From positions 558,001-622,000 of the forward strand of contig NZ_CP058334.1 in the NCBI RefSeq assembly GCF_013391085.1: a stretch of DNA of 64,000 nucleotides. Reading direction: 5' to 3'. The DNA comes from Natronomonas halophila (GTDB lineage Archaea > Halobacteriota > Halobacteria > Halobacteriales > Haloarculaceae). Below, piece after piece: positions 17,045 through 26,134 of the stretch. The notes under the pieces are model-generated. The model worked only from the letters and a program-made list of their open reading frames with translations, was not told the DNA's origin and did no database searches. Position 1 is the first letter of the stretch. Each line of letters opens with the position of its first letter. The position numbers and the translations under genes were made by a program.

Positions 17045-18570
17045 CGGCGACGCTGCAACTCGGTATCATCGTCGCCTACCTGCTGGTCGCGCTGGCGGTC
17101 GGCCTCGTCGCCTATCGTCTCACCGAACGGACCGCCGAGGACTTCTATCTCGCCTCCCGAACCTTCGGCACCGTCGTCCTCCTGTTTACGGTGTTCGCGA
17201 CACTGCTGTCGGCCTTTACGTTCTTCGGCGGCCCCGACACGTCCTACGCCTACGGCCCCGAATGGATTCTCGTAATGGGGCTGATGGACGGCATCATCTT
17301 CGCCGTCCTCTGGTACGTCATCGGCTACAAGCAGTGGCTGCTCGGCCAGAAACACGGCTACGTCACGCTGGGTGAGATGCTCGGCGACCGATTCGGGTCG
17401 ACGGCGGTCCGAGCGCTCGTCGCGGTCGTCTCGCTGTTCTGGCTGTTCCCCTACGTCATGCTCCAGCAAATCGGGGCCGGCGGCGCGCTGGCATCGCTGA
17501 CGGACGGCACCTTCCCGTTCTGGGCCGGCGCCACGCTGGTGACCGTCTTCATGATTCTCTACGTCGCGCTGGCCGGAATGCGCGGCATCGCCTGGACCGA
17601 CACCTTGCAGGGCCTCTTCATGCTCGTGATGGTGTGGGCGGCGGTGCTGTGGGTGCTGGTCGCCGTCGACGGCGGCCTCGCGACCATCAACGCCGGCCTC
17701 GAAGCGAGCAACCCCGAATTCCTCGCACTCGGCGGCGGCTTCTACAGCCCGGCGTCGATGCTCACCTTCGCCGTCTCCATCGCCTTCGGCGTCGCCATGT
17801 TCCCGCAGGTCAACCAGCGGTTCTTCGCGGCCTCCTCGGAGAAAGTCCTCAAGCGCTCGTTCGCGCTGTGGCCCGTGCTCGTCCTCCTGCTTTTCGTTCC
17901 CGCTTTCCTCCTCGGGACGTGGGCGACCGGCCTCGGATTGGAAGCCGACATCGCCGCCGGCGAGAGCATCCTGCCGGTTATCCTCGCGGAGTACACGCCC
18001 GCCTGGTTCGCCGCGCTGGTCATCGCCGGCGCCATCGCCGCGATGATGTCCTCCTCCGATTCGATGCTGCTTTCGGGGTCGTCGTATTTCACCCGCGACC
18101 TCTATCGCCCGCTCATCGACGAGGGCCTCACCGACGCGCGGGAGGACCGCCTGGGCCGTCTCGGCGTCGCCGTCTTCGCGCTGGCCGCCCTCGCCGCGAG
18201 CATCTGGGCTGAGGCCGCCGCCTTCGGTGGTGGGACCGTCGGATCGATTCTCGTCTCCATCGGCGACCTCGCCTTCGGCGGGTTCGCCCAGATGGCCCTG
18301 CCCGTCATCGTCGCCCTCTACTGGCGGCGGACGACCCGCAAGGGGATACTCGCCGGCATCCTCGTCCCGCAACTCGTCTACATCGCGTTCAACTTCCTGC
18401 CCGAGATGACGGTCGGGTCACTGACGCTGTTCTCAGATGCCTACCTCGGCTGGGGCGTTTCCATCTACTGCATGCTGGTCGGCCTGCTGGTCACCGTCGG
18501 CGTTTCGGCGATGACCGCCCAGACGTCCGAGGAGGAGACGGACCTCTACTTCGAGCAGTTGGCGGATTAG
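17041..18570 (+). CDS. Sodium:solute symporter (SSS family)
   Basis: A 509-aa polytopic protein, about 13 helices, with family hallmarks: DFYLASRTFGTVVLLFTVFA, FFGGPDTSYAYGPEW, IAWTDTLQGLFMLVMVW, FPQVNQRFFAASSEKVLKRS, and the sodium-site Ser-rich segment AAMMSSSDSMLLSGSSYFTR. It resembles pantothenate/carboxylate-type members paired with a DUF3311 subunit. The substrate cannot be told. Translation is coupled to the upstream gene. Confidence 0.9.
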   Translation: MTATLQLGIIVAYLLVALAVGLVAYRLTERTAEDFYLASRTFGTVVLLFTVFATLLSAFTFFGGPDTSYAYGPEWILVMGLMDGIIFAVLWYVIGYKQWLLGQKHGYVTLGEMLGDRFGSTAVRALVAVVSLFWLFPYVMLQQIGAGGALASLTDGTFPFWAGATLVTVFMILYVALAGMRGIAWTDTLQGLFMLVMVWAAVLWVLVAVDGGLATINAGLEASNPEFLALGGGFYSPASMLTFAVSIAFGVAMFPQVNQRFFAASSEKVLKRSFALWPVLVLLLFVPAFLLGTWATGLGLEADIAAGESILPVILAEYTPAWFAALVIAGAIAAMMSSSDSMLLSGSSYFTRDLYRPLIDEGLTDAREDRLGRLGVAVFALAALAASIWAEAAAFGGGTVGSILVSIGDLAFGGFAQMALPVIVALYWRRTTRKGILAGILVPQLVYIAFNFLPEMTVGSLTLFSDAYLGWGVSIYCMLVGLLVTVGVSAMTAQTSEEETDLYFEQLAD

Positions 18571-18644
18571 AAGGGGGAGACCGTCTGCCGCCTCGTCGCC
18601 TCCAACGCCACGGATTTTTACGCCTCTCCAGTGAACGGCCATCC

Positions 18645-19547
18645 ATGCAAACCCACATCGTCCCGGTCGGCTTCGATTACGACCGGCTCATCGCGCCGCT
18701 GGTCCGGGACCAGCTCGACGTCGACCGCGTCGTCCTCCTCGAAGGGGCGGTCGGCAGCGAGGCCAACGTCGAATACTCCCGCAATCTCGCCCAGAAACTC
18801 GAACAGGACTTCACGAACCTGTTGGGCGCCGAAACCGAGCGGTTCGTCGTCGAGGACGTCTACGACTACGACGCCGCCTTCGAACAGGCATACGACCTCA
18901 TCAACAGCGAACTCGACGAGGGCGGCGAGGTCTGGGTCAACGTCTCGGCGATGCCGCGGACCGTCTCCTTCGCCTTCGCGACGGCGGCCCACTCCATCAT
19001 GGTCGAACGCGAGGGCGACCGCGACCGGATTCACACTTACTACACGGTCCCCGAGAAGTACCTCGAAACCGAACTCGCCGAGGAGTTACGCGCCCAGTGT
19101 GACCTGCTGGCGGATATCCTCGATGAGGCAAGCGAGGTCGAGGAGGACCGCATCGAGGAACACCTCGACGTCGCCCGCGAACTGCTCAACGAGTTCGACG
19201 AGCGCGGGACGACCATCGGCGCCAAGAAGTTCGGCGATAGCCACATCATCGAACTCCCCGTGGCCTCCTTCTCGAACGTCAAGCCCTTCGAGGAACTCAT
19301 CCTCTTTACGCTCGGCGAGCACGACGAGTTCGAGTCCGTCTCGGAACTGGCCCAGACGCTGGCCCGCGAACTCGGCGAGGAATACACCGACTCCTTCCGG
19401 TCGAAGGTCATCTACAACGTCGACCGACTCGGCCCCGGCGGCAAGGGCTACATCGAACAGGAAGAACACGGCAAATCGTATCGGACACGTCTGTCACGTA
19501 TCGGAGAACTGTGGGTGCGCTCGCACGCGGACCAGTCGGACCTTTAA
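18645..19547 (+). CDS. CARF-like plus winged-helix regulator (HFX_2341-type)
   Basis: A 300-aa soluble protein. The N-terminal half is a Rossmann-like domain (THIVPVGFDYDRLIAPLV; later VWVNVSAMPRTVSFAFATAA, in the place of the nucleotide-ligand loop of CARF domains). The C-terminal half has a winged helix (SVSELAQTLARELGEEYTDS, then SKVIYNVDRLGPGGKGYIEQ). It matches a widespread haloarchaeal putative regulator family recalled as HFX_2341 or DUF6293. The architecture parallels Csa3. No CRISPR or cas gene is nearby, so the ligand may not be a CRISPR signal. Confidence 0.78.
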   Translation: MQTHIVPVGFDYDRLIAPLVRDQLDVDRVVLLEGAVGSEANVEYSRNLAQKLEQDFTNLLGAETERFVVEDVYDYDAAFEQAYDLINSELDEGGEVWVNVSAMPRTVSFAFATAAHSIMVEREGDRDRIHTYYTVPEKYLETELAEELRAQCDLLADILDEASEVEEDRIEEHLDVARELLNEFDERGTTIGAKKFGDSHIIELPVASFSNVKPFEELILFTLGEHDEFESVSELAQTLARELGEEYTDSFRSKVIYNVDRLGPGGKGYIEQEEHGKSYRTRLSRIGELWVRSHADQSDL

Positions 19548-19553
19548 AAATCG

Positions 19554-19823
19554 TTATCGCGGCTGTACGCGGAAGCGGACCGTTCCAACGCCCGGAATCG
19601 ATATCTCCCGGACGCGGTCGGCCGTCCGACGGACGCGTGCGGCAAGGCTTCGCTGTAGTAGTTTCAGGCCGACGATGGCGCTGACGGTCACGACGACTGC
19701 CTGAAGCGGATAGCTGATGGCGACGAACAGCGCGATAACCGCCAGCGGAAGGGCGAGCAGGAACGCGACTGAGGGGTCGTCGATGGGCCGTACGGGTCCC
19801 GAGGGAAGTGTTGAGTTTTTCAT
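19554..19823 (-). CDS. Small two-helix membrane protein
   Basis: An 89-aa protein with an adjacent pair of hydrophobic helices (SVAFLLALPLAVIALFVAIS and QAVVVTVSAIVGLKLL), then a basic, Arg-rich C-terminal tail (SLAARVRRTADRVREISIPG). No motif identifies its function. It converges on the CARF-like regulator gene, six bases apart. The 232-base gap upstream (19824-20055) is AT-rich; it holds a probable minus-strand promoter near 19850-19880 and no other feature I recognise. Confidence 0.6.
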   Translation of the reverse strand: MKNSTLPSGPVRPIDDPSVAFLLALPLAVIALFVAISYPLQAVVVTVSAIVGLKLLQRSLAARVRRTADRVREISIPGVGTVRFRVQPR

Positions 19824-20055
19824 GGTAGTAGATGGACGGAGAGAACCGTCTTATTCAGTCGTACGTGACCGGTACGTAAAAAGTCTAAGATATCAGATAA
19901 GAATTGAGACGTGTTAGCACATATATTTCACAATTATTCCGTTAGAGAGCTTCAAAATAGATGTAGTTAGTACCATGCTAGTCCTTTCACACGTATCTAC
20001 CATCTTATCATATCGTGAACCGAGGTCTTGAGACAGTCCCGCTTCTGGGACCTAT

Positions 20056-20742
20056 TCAGCGGGCCTTCAGTTTCTCGACGCGGGTGAGCATCGCCAGATA
20101 CAGCGCGATGACGAAAAGCACGACGGCGCCCGCGGTGGCCGCACCGAGGGCGTCGGCCCCGAGAATCGACGGGGCGTTTCGCTCGGCCGGAATCCACGTG
20201 TGATGGAGGTTACCGACGACTGGGATGAAGTAATCGACCACCGTATCGAGGCCGTACCACAGCGTCGCGATGCCGACTGCTTTCCCGGAGAAATCGCTGA
20301 TGCGATGGAGGAGGAACGCCTGCAGAACCATCGCCGCGTGGCTCCAGATGAGGAACTGCCGCATCGGTTCCCAGAGGTAACTGAACTCCGCCCAGAAGAC
20401 GAGATGGACCCAGACGGTCCAGCCACCGAGGATGATGTTCCCGAAGAAGGCCAGCGCGACGAGCCAGTCCTGTCGATAGCCGAGTTTCCACGAGGCCAGC
20501 GCCAGCGCGATAAACAGCGTCGCCACGGGACTGTCGGGTACGAACGGCCACATCACCGTCGGCTCGAAGGCGAACTGAAAGCGATAATACCAGAACCCGA
20601 AGGCGGTCCCGACGAGGTTGACCGCGACGATGAGCCACGCGAGGTTCAACCCGAGGTTCTCGATGCGTTCCGGCAGCGGCGCGACGTACCACGGCAACTC
20701 CTCGCGGGGCACGTCGGATTCGAACAGCCGACCTACGTCCAT
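20056..20742 (-). CDS. DUF1405-like integral membrane protein
   Basis: A 228-aa protein with about six transmembrane helices, starting [20 protein letters not shown]. Segments such as [30 protein letters not shown] and [20 protein letters not shown] match the DUF1405 (YpjA-like) family, whose function is unknown. The frame is open far upstream, but that part overlaps pdxS and is antisense; the ATG at 20742 is the first sensible start. Confidence 0.75.
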   Translation of the reverse strand: MDVGRLFESDVPREELPWYVAPLPERIENLGLNLAWLIVAVNLVGTAFGFWYYRFQFAFEPTVMWPFVPDSPVATLFIALALASWKLGYRQDWLVALAFFGNIILGGWTVWVHLVFWAEFSYLWEPMRQFLIWSHAAMVLQAFLLHRISDFSGKAVGIATLWYGLDTVVDYFIPVVGNLHHTWIPAERNAPSILGADALGAATAGAVVLFVIALYLAMLTRVEKLKAR

Positions 20743-20863
20743 ACGGGCATCACCGGGCCATCGCACAAAAACGTCCCCGACGGACGCCGGATGGCCGACC
20801 CCTCGGTCGGAACCTGCCACCGGAAAGACACGCATTAAGTGCATCCGACCCCAACACGAGCGT

Positions 20864-21769
20864 ATGACCGAAACGGATATCGAGGAACTCCGACGGGGGA
20901 CGGACCTCGTCAAGCGCGGTTTCGCCAAGATGCAGAAGGGCGGCGTCATCATGGACGTCGTCACCCGCGAACAGGCCCGCATCGCCGAGGACGCGGGCGC
21001 TGTCGCGGTCATGTCCCTGGAGGCCGTCCCGGCCGACATCCGCAAACGCGGCGGCGTCGCCCGGATGGCCGACCCCGGAATGCTCGAAGAAATCATCGAC
21101 GAAGTCTCCATCCCCGTGATGGGCAAATGCCGCATCGGCCACACCGCCGAGGCCCAGATTCTGGAAGCCACGGGCGCCGACATGGTCGACGAAAGCGAGG
21201 TCCTGACGCCCGCCGACGACCGCTATCACATCGACAAGCGACCCTTCGATTCGCCCTTCGTCTGCGGGGCCCGCAACCTCGGCGAAGCCCTCCGACGTAT
21301 CGACGAGGGCGCCGCCATGATTCGAACCAAAGGCGAGGCCGGCACCGGCGACGTCAATCAGGCCGTCACCCACCAGCGGACCATCAAGCGCTCCATCCGC
21401 AAACTCACTGGCATGAACCACGAGGAACGCGAGGAATGGGCCCGCGAGAACGGCGCCCCCCGCGACCTCGTCCACGAGACCGCCGAGATGGGTCGTCTCC
21501 CTGTCGTCAACTTCGCCGCTGGCGGTATCGCCACGCCCGCGGACGCCGCGCTCATGATGCAACTCGGCTGTGACGGTATCTTCGTCGGCTCCGGCATCTT
21601 CGGCGCCGAGGACCCCGAAAAGATGGGCTCGGCCATCGTCGAAGCCGTCAACAACTACGACGACCCCGAGAAACTCCGGGACATCGCCAAGGACATCGGG
21701 AAGGGCATGAAGGGACAGGCCAACGAAGGCATGTCCGAAGAAGAGCAACTGCAGGGCCGCGGCGTCTAA
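20864..21769 (+). CDS. pdxS: Pyridoxal 5'-phosphate synthase, PdxS subunit
   Basis: A 301-aa TIM-barrel enzyme that builds PLP from ribose 5-phosphate, glyceraldehyde 3-phosphate and ammonia supplied by PdxT. Visible hallmarks are [20 protein letters not shown], the lysine-bearing [29 protein letters not shown], and the phosphate loop [16 protein letters not shown] with GIFVGSGIF. It is highly conserved and complete. pdxT is not adjacent. CATTAAGT (20833-20840) is the likely TATA box 27 nt before the ATG. Confidence 0.96.
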   Translation: MTETDIEELRRGTDLVKRGFAKMQKGGVIMDVVTREQARIAEDAGAVAVMSLEAVPADIRKRGGVARMADPGMLEEIIDEVSIPVMGKCRIGHTAEAQILEATGADMVDESEVLTPADDRYHIDKRPFDSPFVCGARNLGEALRRIDEGAAMIRTKGEAGTGDVNQAVTHQRTIKRSIRKLTGMNHEEREEWARENGAPRDLVHETAEMGRLPVVNFAAGGIATPADAALMMQLGCDGIFVGSGIFGAEDPEKMGSAIVEAVNNYDDPEKLRDIAKDIGKGMKGQANEGMSEEEQLQGRGV

Positions 21770-21826
21770 GCCCACGTTTCGCACGGGCCGACTTCGCCGT
21801 CGGTCGCCAATGGGAACCGACTCGGG

Positions 21827-21842
21827 AGGTCTTCGAAGACCT
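21827..21842. terminator. 16-bp palindrome between convergent genes
   Basis: AGGTCTTCGAAGACCT is perfectly palindromic and sits between the 3' end of pdxS (plus) and of the RNase H gene (minus), a place where a bidirectional stem or terminator is expected. The rest of the 212-base gap shows nothing recognisable. Confidence 0.35.
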
Positions 21843-21981
21843 GAGGCGGATAATCGAGGCTCCGACGTAGAGCAAATTCAGTTCTTTCGGGCGTCAGACT
21901 GGCAGTCCCAACGCGGTTTTCGACACCAAGCGTCGTGAAGGTCCAGTAGTACGCTGAAACAGCGGCACGAACGAACCGGGT

Positions 21982-22650
21982 TCAATCGCTCGCGGAGCCG
22001 CCGCCCGCCAGATTACTGGAGCGGTCGCGGTCGGCCCGGGACGGCGGCGGATAGCGGTCGTCGTCGGGCGCCCGCCAGCGTTCGTCGTCCCGTGGGAGGA
22101 CACAGCGGTCGGGTTCGCGGTTGACGTGGGCGTACTCCTCGGGCGTGTTGGCCAGCGGGTGGGCGGGGTTGTTCCGGCTATCGATGCGGGCCGCGCGGAG
22201 TTCGTCGAACCCGGCGACGCGGGCCCGGATTCCGCGCCAGTGATAGGCGGTTTCCGACGGGACGCGAACGGGGTGGGGCGGACTGGCCTCGGGTTGCTGG
22301 CCGGCCAGCATGACGCGATTGACGTTAGCCGCGAGGTCGTCGTGGTCGATGAGGACGCCGACGCGGGCGCCGTTCGGCGCGCGGTTGGCGAGGACGTCGA
22401 GGCCGAGATGGAGCGCCCGATACTCGGCGACGTTGTTGTCCGGGACGGAATCCGGCACCGAGAGGCGGGCGACGCGCTCGCCATCTCGGGTCTCGATAAC
22501 GACACCCAACCCTCCGCGGTCGTTGGGGCGATAGGAACCGTCCGTCGCGAGATAGAAGTCGCGGCGGTGTGTGCGCGGGGGATGCGCGATATGGGGGGTC
22601 GGTGAGTCGTCGAACAGGTTGCGTAAGACCGGCCGGCAGTACGCGGCCAT
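21982..22650 (-). CDS. Ribonuclease H-like protein
   Basis: A 222-aa RNase HI-type protein. The first catalytic Asp lies in DFYLATDGSYRPNDRGGLG (near residue 38), the Glu in DNNVAEYRALHLGLDVLA, and a further Asp in VGVLIDHDDLAANVN, matching the archaeal/plant-like RNase HI layout. It likely degrades RNA in RNA-DNA hybrids. The last 50 residues are polar and Arg/Asp-rich, probably disordered. It converges with pdxS. Confidence 0.85.
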   Translation of the reverse strand: MAAYCRPVLRNLFDDSPTPHIAHPPRTHRRDFYLATDGSYRPNDRGGLGVVIETRDGERVARLSVPDSVPDNNVAEYRALHLGLDVLANRAPNGARVGVLIDHDDLAANVNRVMLAGQQPEASPPHPVRVPSETAYHWRGIRARVAGFDELRAARIDSRNNPAHPLANTPEEYAHVNREPDRCVLPRDDERWRAPDDDRYPPPSRADRDRSSNLAGGGSASD

Positions 22651-22712
22651 ACGCGGGGGTAGGGGACGCCCTATATATAAATCTCCGGGCGAAAATCGGT
22701 GTAATCGGCCGG

Positions 22713-23678
22713 TTAATCCGCAGGTTCGTCGACGGGCGCGGCGACCTCACTGCTCCCCCGCCGGTCGCGGAGTTTGCCCCCGAGGACGGCGAGGATGTAG
22801 ATGCCGACCGCGACGAGGACGATAGTCCCGCCAGCGGTCGTCTCGTACTGATACGAGAGGGTGATGCCGGTCAGGACGGCCAGTTCGGCCAGCACGACCG
22901 AGGCGAGAAGCGCGGTGCTGAATCCCCGAGCAAGTTGTGCAGCCGCGGCGACGGGCACGACGAGCATCGCGGCGACGAGGATGACGCCCATGATCTGCAT
23001 CGCGCCGACGACGACCATCGCGGTCAACATCGCCATCACGCGATTGTACCAGGGGACGTTGAGGCCGGCGACGCGGGCGGCCGTCTCGTCGAAGGTGACG
23101 TAGAGCAACTGTTTATAAGTGATACCGACGACGGCGACGATGACCCCGAAGAGGACCAGCAGGATGGCGGCGTTCTCCCGGGAGACCGTCGAGAGGTTCC
23201 CGAAGAGGTACTGATTGACGCCGACGGCGAGGCCGCCTGCGTTGATACTTATAAGGACCGCTCCGAGCGCGAAGCCCGTCGAGAGGACGATAGCCATCGA
23301 GACGTCGTTGTAGGCGTCGGTCACCTCCGAGATGAGTTCGATAGCAAGCGCGGCTAACATGGCGACGATGACGGCCGTGATGTAGGGCGAAACGCCCGCA
23401 TCGAAGACTGCATTTATAAACAGGCCGACGGCGACGCCGGCGAAGGCGGTATGAGCCAGCGCGTCCCCGATAAGCGACAACTGTCGGTGGACGAGGAACG
23501 TTCCGATGAGCGGCGCCATGACGCCGATGAGGAGGCCGACGAGGAACGCCCGGTGCATGAAGGAGTACTCGAACATCCCGATGCCGAAGAGGTCGCCGAG
23601 AATCGAGAGCAGATCGCTCCAGCGGTCGATGAGCCATCCGAGTGGTGCCAACTGGAGGATGAGCGCGCTGGGAGTCAT
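22713..23678 (-). CDS. Metal ABC transporter permease
   Basis: A 321-aa membrane protein of the ABC-3 (ZnuB/MntB) family with about nine helices. Typical parts are FMHRAFLVGLLIGVMAPLIG, LVHRQLSLIGDALAHTAFAG (coupling helix with SLIGDALAH), and VVGAMQIMGVILVAAMLVVP. It is the last gene of a znuA-znuC-znuB operon and overlaps the ATPase gene by four bases. Confidence 0.9.
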   Translation of the reverse strand: MTPSALILQLAPLGWLIDRWSDLLSILGDLFGIGMFEYSFMHRAFLVGLLIGVMAPLIGTFLVHRQLSLIGDALAHTAFAGVAVGLFINAVFDAGVSPYITAVIVAMLAALAIELISEVTDAYNDVSMAIVLSTGFALGAVLISINAGGLAVGVNQYLFGNLSTVSRENAAILLVLFGVIVAVVGITYKQLLYVTFDETAARVAGLNVPWYNRVMAMLTAMVVVGAMQIMGVILVAAMLVVPVAAAAQLARGFSTALLASVVLAELAVLTGITLSYQYETTAGGTIVLVAVGIYILAVLGGKLRDRRGSSEVAAPVDEPAD

Positions 23679-24424
23679 CGCGACACCTCCGCGGTCAGCC
23701 GAAGCCGCGTCCCGTAGGCCCGTTCGAGCGCGTCACCGTCGAGGAACGCCTCGGGTGGACCGTCGAAGTAGAGTTCGCGGTTCAGACAGACCACACGCGA
23801 GGCGTGTTCGACGACGGCGCCGATGTCGTGTTCGACCAGCAGAACGGTGATGTCCTCGCCGTTGAGCGAATCGAGTAACTCGAAGAACGCCTCGACGGAC
23901 TCGGCGTCGACGCCGACGGTGGGTTCGTCGAGGACGAGCAGTTCGGCTTCGGCCGCGAGCGCGCGGGCGATGTAGGCCCGCTGGCGCTGGCCCCCGGAGA
24001 GTTTCGAAATCTGTCGGTCGGCGAGATGGTCGATGCCCACCGTCCGGAGCGCCTCGCGGGCGCGTTCGCGGTCCGCTCCCGTGATGCGTCCGAAACCGGC
24101 GTGAGGATACCGACCCATCAGGACGACTTCGGCGACGGTAATCGGCATACCCTTCGTGTCCTGTGTGACGTCCTGTGCGACGTAGCCGACGCGTTCGCGG
24201 TTCTCGAAGGCCCGGGCGGGCGCACCGAGCAGTTCGACGCTGCCCGCGTCGGGTTCCAGCAGGCCGAGAACGAGTTTCAAAAGCGTGCTCTTGCCGGAGC
24301 CGTTCGGGCCGACGATGCCGACGTACTCGCCGGCCTCGACGTCGAAGGAGACGTCCTCGACGACGGGTTGGGCGGTGTAGCCGAACGTCACATCATCGAC
24401 GGCGACGAGGGTATCGTCGGTCAT
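23675..24424 (-). CDS. Metal ABC transporter ATP-binding protein
   Basis: A 249-aa ABC ATPase with Walker [20 protein letters not shown], signature [16 protein letters not shown], Walker [17 protein letters not shown] and switch His in [12 protein letters not shown]. It powers the ZnuB-like permease. The ATG at 24424 overlaps the stop codon of the binding-protein gene, so five further upstream codons are unlikely to be used. Zinc and manganese cannot be told apart from the ATPase alone. Confidence 0.92.
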   Translation of the reverse strand: MTDDTLVAVDDVTFGYTAQPVVEDVSFDVEAGEYVGIVGPNGSGKSTLLKLVLGLLEPDAGSVELLGAPARAFENRERVGYVAQDVTQDTKGMPITVAEVVLMGRYPHAGFGRITGADRERAREALRTVGIDHLADRQISKLSGGQRQRAYIARALAAEAELLVLDEPTVGVDAESVEAFFELLDSLNGEDITVLLVEHDIGAVVEHASRVVCLNRELYFDGPPEAFLDGDALERAYGTRLRLTAEVSR

Positions 24425-25446
24425 TCGAAGTTCCGCCATTCAGCGCCGAGACCCGTTTCGTCGGGGGATGTGGCTCCGAGAGCGATGCGGAACGTCTCCA
24501 TGTTGATGTTACGGGCGATTTCGGCGTAGCCCCAGCCACGGTCGACCCACGCTTCGGTCGTCCCGGCGTAGGGCGTAACGGGATAGTAGGCCTCGACGCG
24601 CGTATCCTCGACGAGTTGGCGGGCCGGCCGCCGGGGTTCGAACACTGCGGCGCCGATATACTGGATATCGTATTCCTCGATGGTTTTGCGGGCCCGCTGC
24701 ATGTCGGCCGGCCGGACGTCGTCGCTGGCCGCGAGGTTCGTCACGAGCGGTTCGACGGTCGCCCCGTAGCGGTCGCTAACGTACTGGAACGCGTTGTGGG
24801 CCGCGAGGAAGGCCACCTCACGTTCGGCCGCCTCGAAGATCGCTTCCCACTCGTCGTCGATGGTATCGAGGTCCGCCCGGAGCGCCTCGCCGTTTTCGGC
24901 GAGCGTCTCGGCGTGGTCCGGCACGACGTCGGCGAGACCCGCGACGATGTTGTCGACGGACTGTTTGGCTCGCTGTGGGTCCAGCCAGAAGTGGGGGTCC
25001 CGGCCATCGGCGACCTCCTCGTCCTCGTCGAGGCCCGCACCGAGCGGGAGGAGGTCGATGCCCTCGCGGACGTTGACGAGGTCGGTCTCGGCCTCGTCGT
25101 CCTTGACGGTCTGGATGGCGCGGTCGGCCCACGGTTGGAAGTCCGGGCCGACGTGGAGGAACGCCTCGGCGTCGATGATGTCGCGGGTGATGGAGGGGTC
25201 CGGCTCCCAGCCGTGGCCGTGCAGGCCCGTCGGGACGAGGTTTCGGACCGAAAGCGGCGTCCCCTCGGCGACCTGTCGGGCGAAATCGTAGAACGTGAAG
25301 AACGATGCGACGGCCGTGGGGCCGTCGTCGGACGGCTCGTCGGCCGCCCCGCCGAGACAGCCAGCCAGTCCGACGGCGCCGAGACTCCCGGCGCCGGCGA
25401 GGACTGACCGCCGCGAAACCCGGCTGTCCCTCGTAGAGTTCGTCAT
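24421..25446 (-). CDS. Metal ABC transporter substrate-binding lipoprotein
   Basis: A 341-aa ZnuA/TroA-family (cluster A-I) protein. The N-terminus has a twin-arginine signal (SRRSVLAGAG) and a lipobox ending in Cys (AVGLAGC), so it is probably exported folded and lipid-anchored. Metal ligands are likely His in GLHGHGWEPDP and DPHFWLDPQRA and in LAAHNAFQY, and Glu/Asp in the C-terminal lobe. The long His-rich loop of many ZnuA proteins is absent, so manganese is as likely as zinc. First gene of the operon, behind a promoter with DtxR-like repeats. Confidence 0.9.
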   Translation of the reverse strand: MTNSTRDSRVSRRSVLAGAGSLGAVGLAGCLGGAADEPSDDGPTAVASFFTFYDFARQVAEGTPLSVRNLVPTGLHGHGWEPDPSITRDIIDAEAFLHVGPDFQPWADRAIQTVKDDEAETDLVNVREGIDLLPLGAGLDEDEEVADGRDPHFWLDPQRAKQSVDNIVAGLADVVPDHAETLAENGEALRADLDTIDDEWEAIFEAAEREVAFLAAHNAFQYVSDRYGATVEPLVTNLAASDDVRPADMQRARKTIEEYDIQYIGAAVFEPRRPARQLVEDTRVEAYYPVTPYAGTTEAWVDRGWGYAEIARNINMETFRIALGATSPDETGLGAEWRNFE

Positions 25447-25454
25447 TACGTGAG

Positions 25455-25512
25455 GATGAGGGACCTAACCATATAATGATTCGTATCTAAGCAAAAGATT
25501 AGACGTATCTAA
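25455..25512 (-). promoter_or_regulatory. Promoter and metal-regulator-like operator of the metal ABC operon
   Basis: On the minus strand this reads TTAGATACGTCTAA (25512-25499, an inverted repeat of TTAGA), then TTAGATACGA (25490-25481), then the TATA segment ATTATATGG (25477-25469), then TTAGGTCC (25462-25455). TTAG...CTAA dyads are typical of DtxR/MntR/SirR-type metal repressor sites. The TATA-to-ATG distance (about 25 nt) gives a leaderless mRNA, so a regulator bound here would overlap the core promoter. Confidence 0.6.
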
Positions 25513-25557
25513 ATCAGTACCCGAACGCCTACCTTGGAGGCCCGCAAACGGTCGCGT

Positions 25558-26067
25558 ATGGTCACCGCACGCGATATCATGACCCGCGAGGTCGAGACCG
25601 TCTCGCCGGACGACGACGTGAGCGAAGTCCTCACGCGACTCGCCAGGGCCGATTTCAACGGCTTTCCCGTCACCGAGGACGGCATCGTCGTCGGCATCGT
25701 CACGCAGGGCGACCTCGTGGACCTCTTTCAGCCCTCCGACCGGACGCTGTGGATTCCCATCGGTTTTCCGCCCTTCCTCGAATCGCTCACCTACGCCGTC
25801 GACCTCTCGTGGGACGAACTCGACGTCGGCCTCGATATGGCGAAAAACGCCGGCCGCCCCATCAGCGAGGTCATGACCGAGGAGGTCGTCACCGTCGGCC
25901 CGAAGACCGATATCGACGAGATACTCGCGGTGGTCGCTGACAAGGACCGGGACATCAACCGCCTGCCTGTCGTCGACGAGGCCGGCGCCCTGATGGGAAT
26001 CATCGCCCGACAGGACGTGCTGCGGGCGCTCAAGGAAGAACGCGACGCCGGGACCGCAACGGAGTAA
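25558..26067 (+). CDS. Two-CBS-domain protein
   Basis: A 169-aa protein made of a CBS pair: the first domain begins VTARDIMTREVETVSPDDDV and the second ISEVMTEEVVTVGPKTDIDE. CBS pairs bind adenosyl ligands and usually control a partner. It stands alone beside the divergent metal-transport operon, so the partner is unknown. Confidence 0.88.
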   Translation: MVTARDIMTREVETVSPDDDVSEVLTRLARADFNGFPVTEDGIVVGIVTQGDLVDLFQPSDRTLWIPIGFPPFLESLTYAVDLSWDELDVGLDMAKNAGRPISEVMTEEVVTVGPKTDIDEILAVVADKDRDINRLPVVDEAGALMGIIARQDVLRALKEERDAGTATE

Positions 26068-26134
26068 CCAACCACTCGCCCTCGTGGGTTTCCTGAGACG
26101 AAACCTTGAGGCAACCCCCGTTCGGAGTTCCGCC

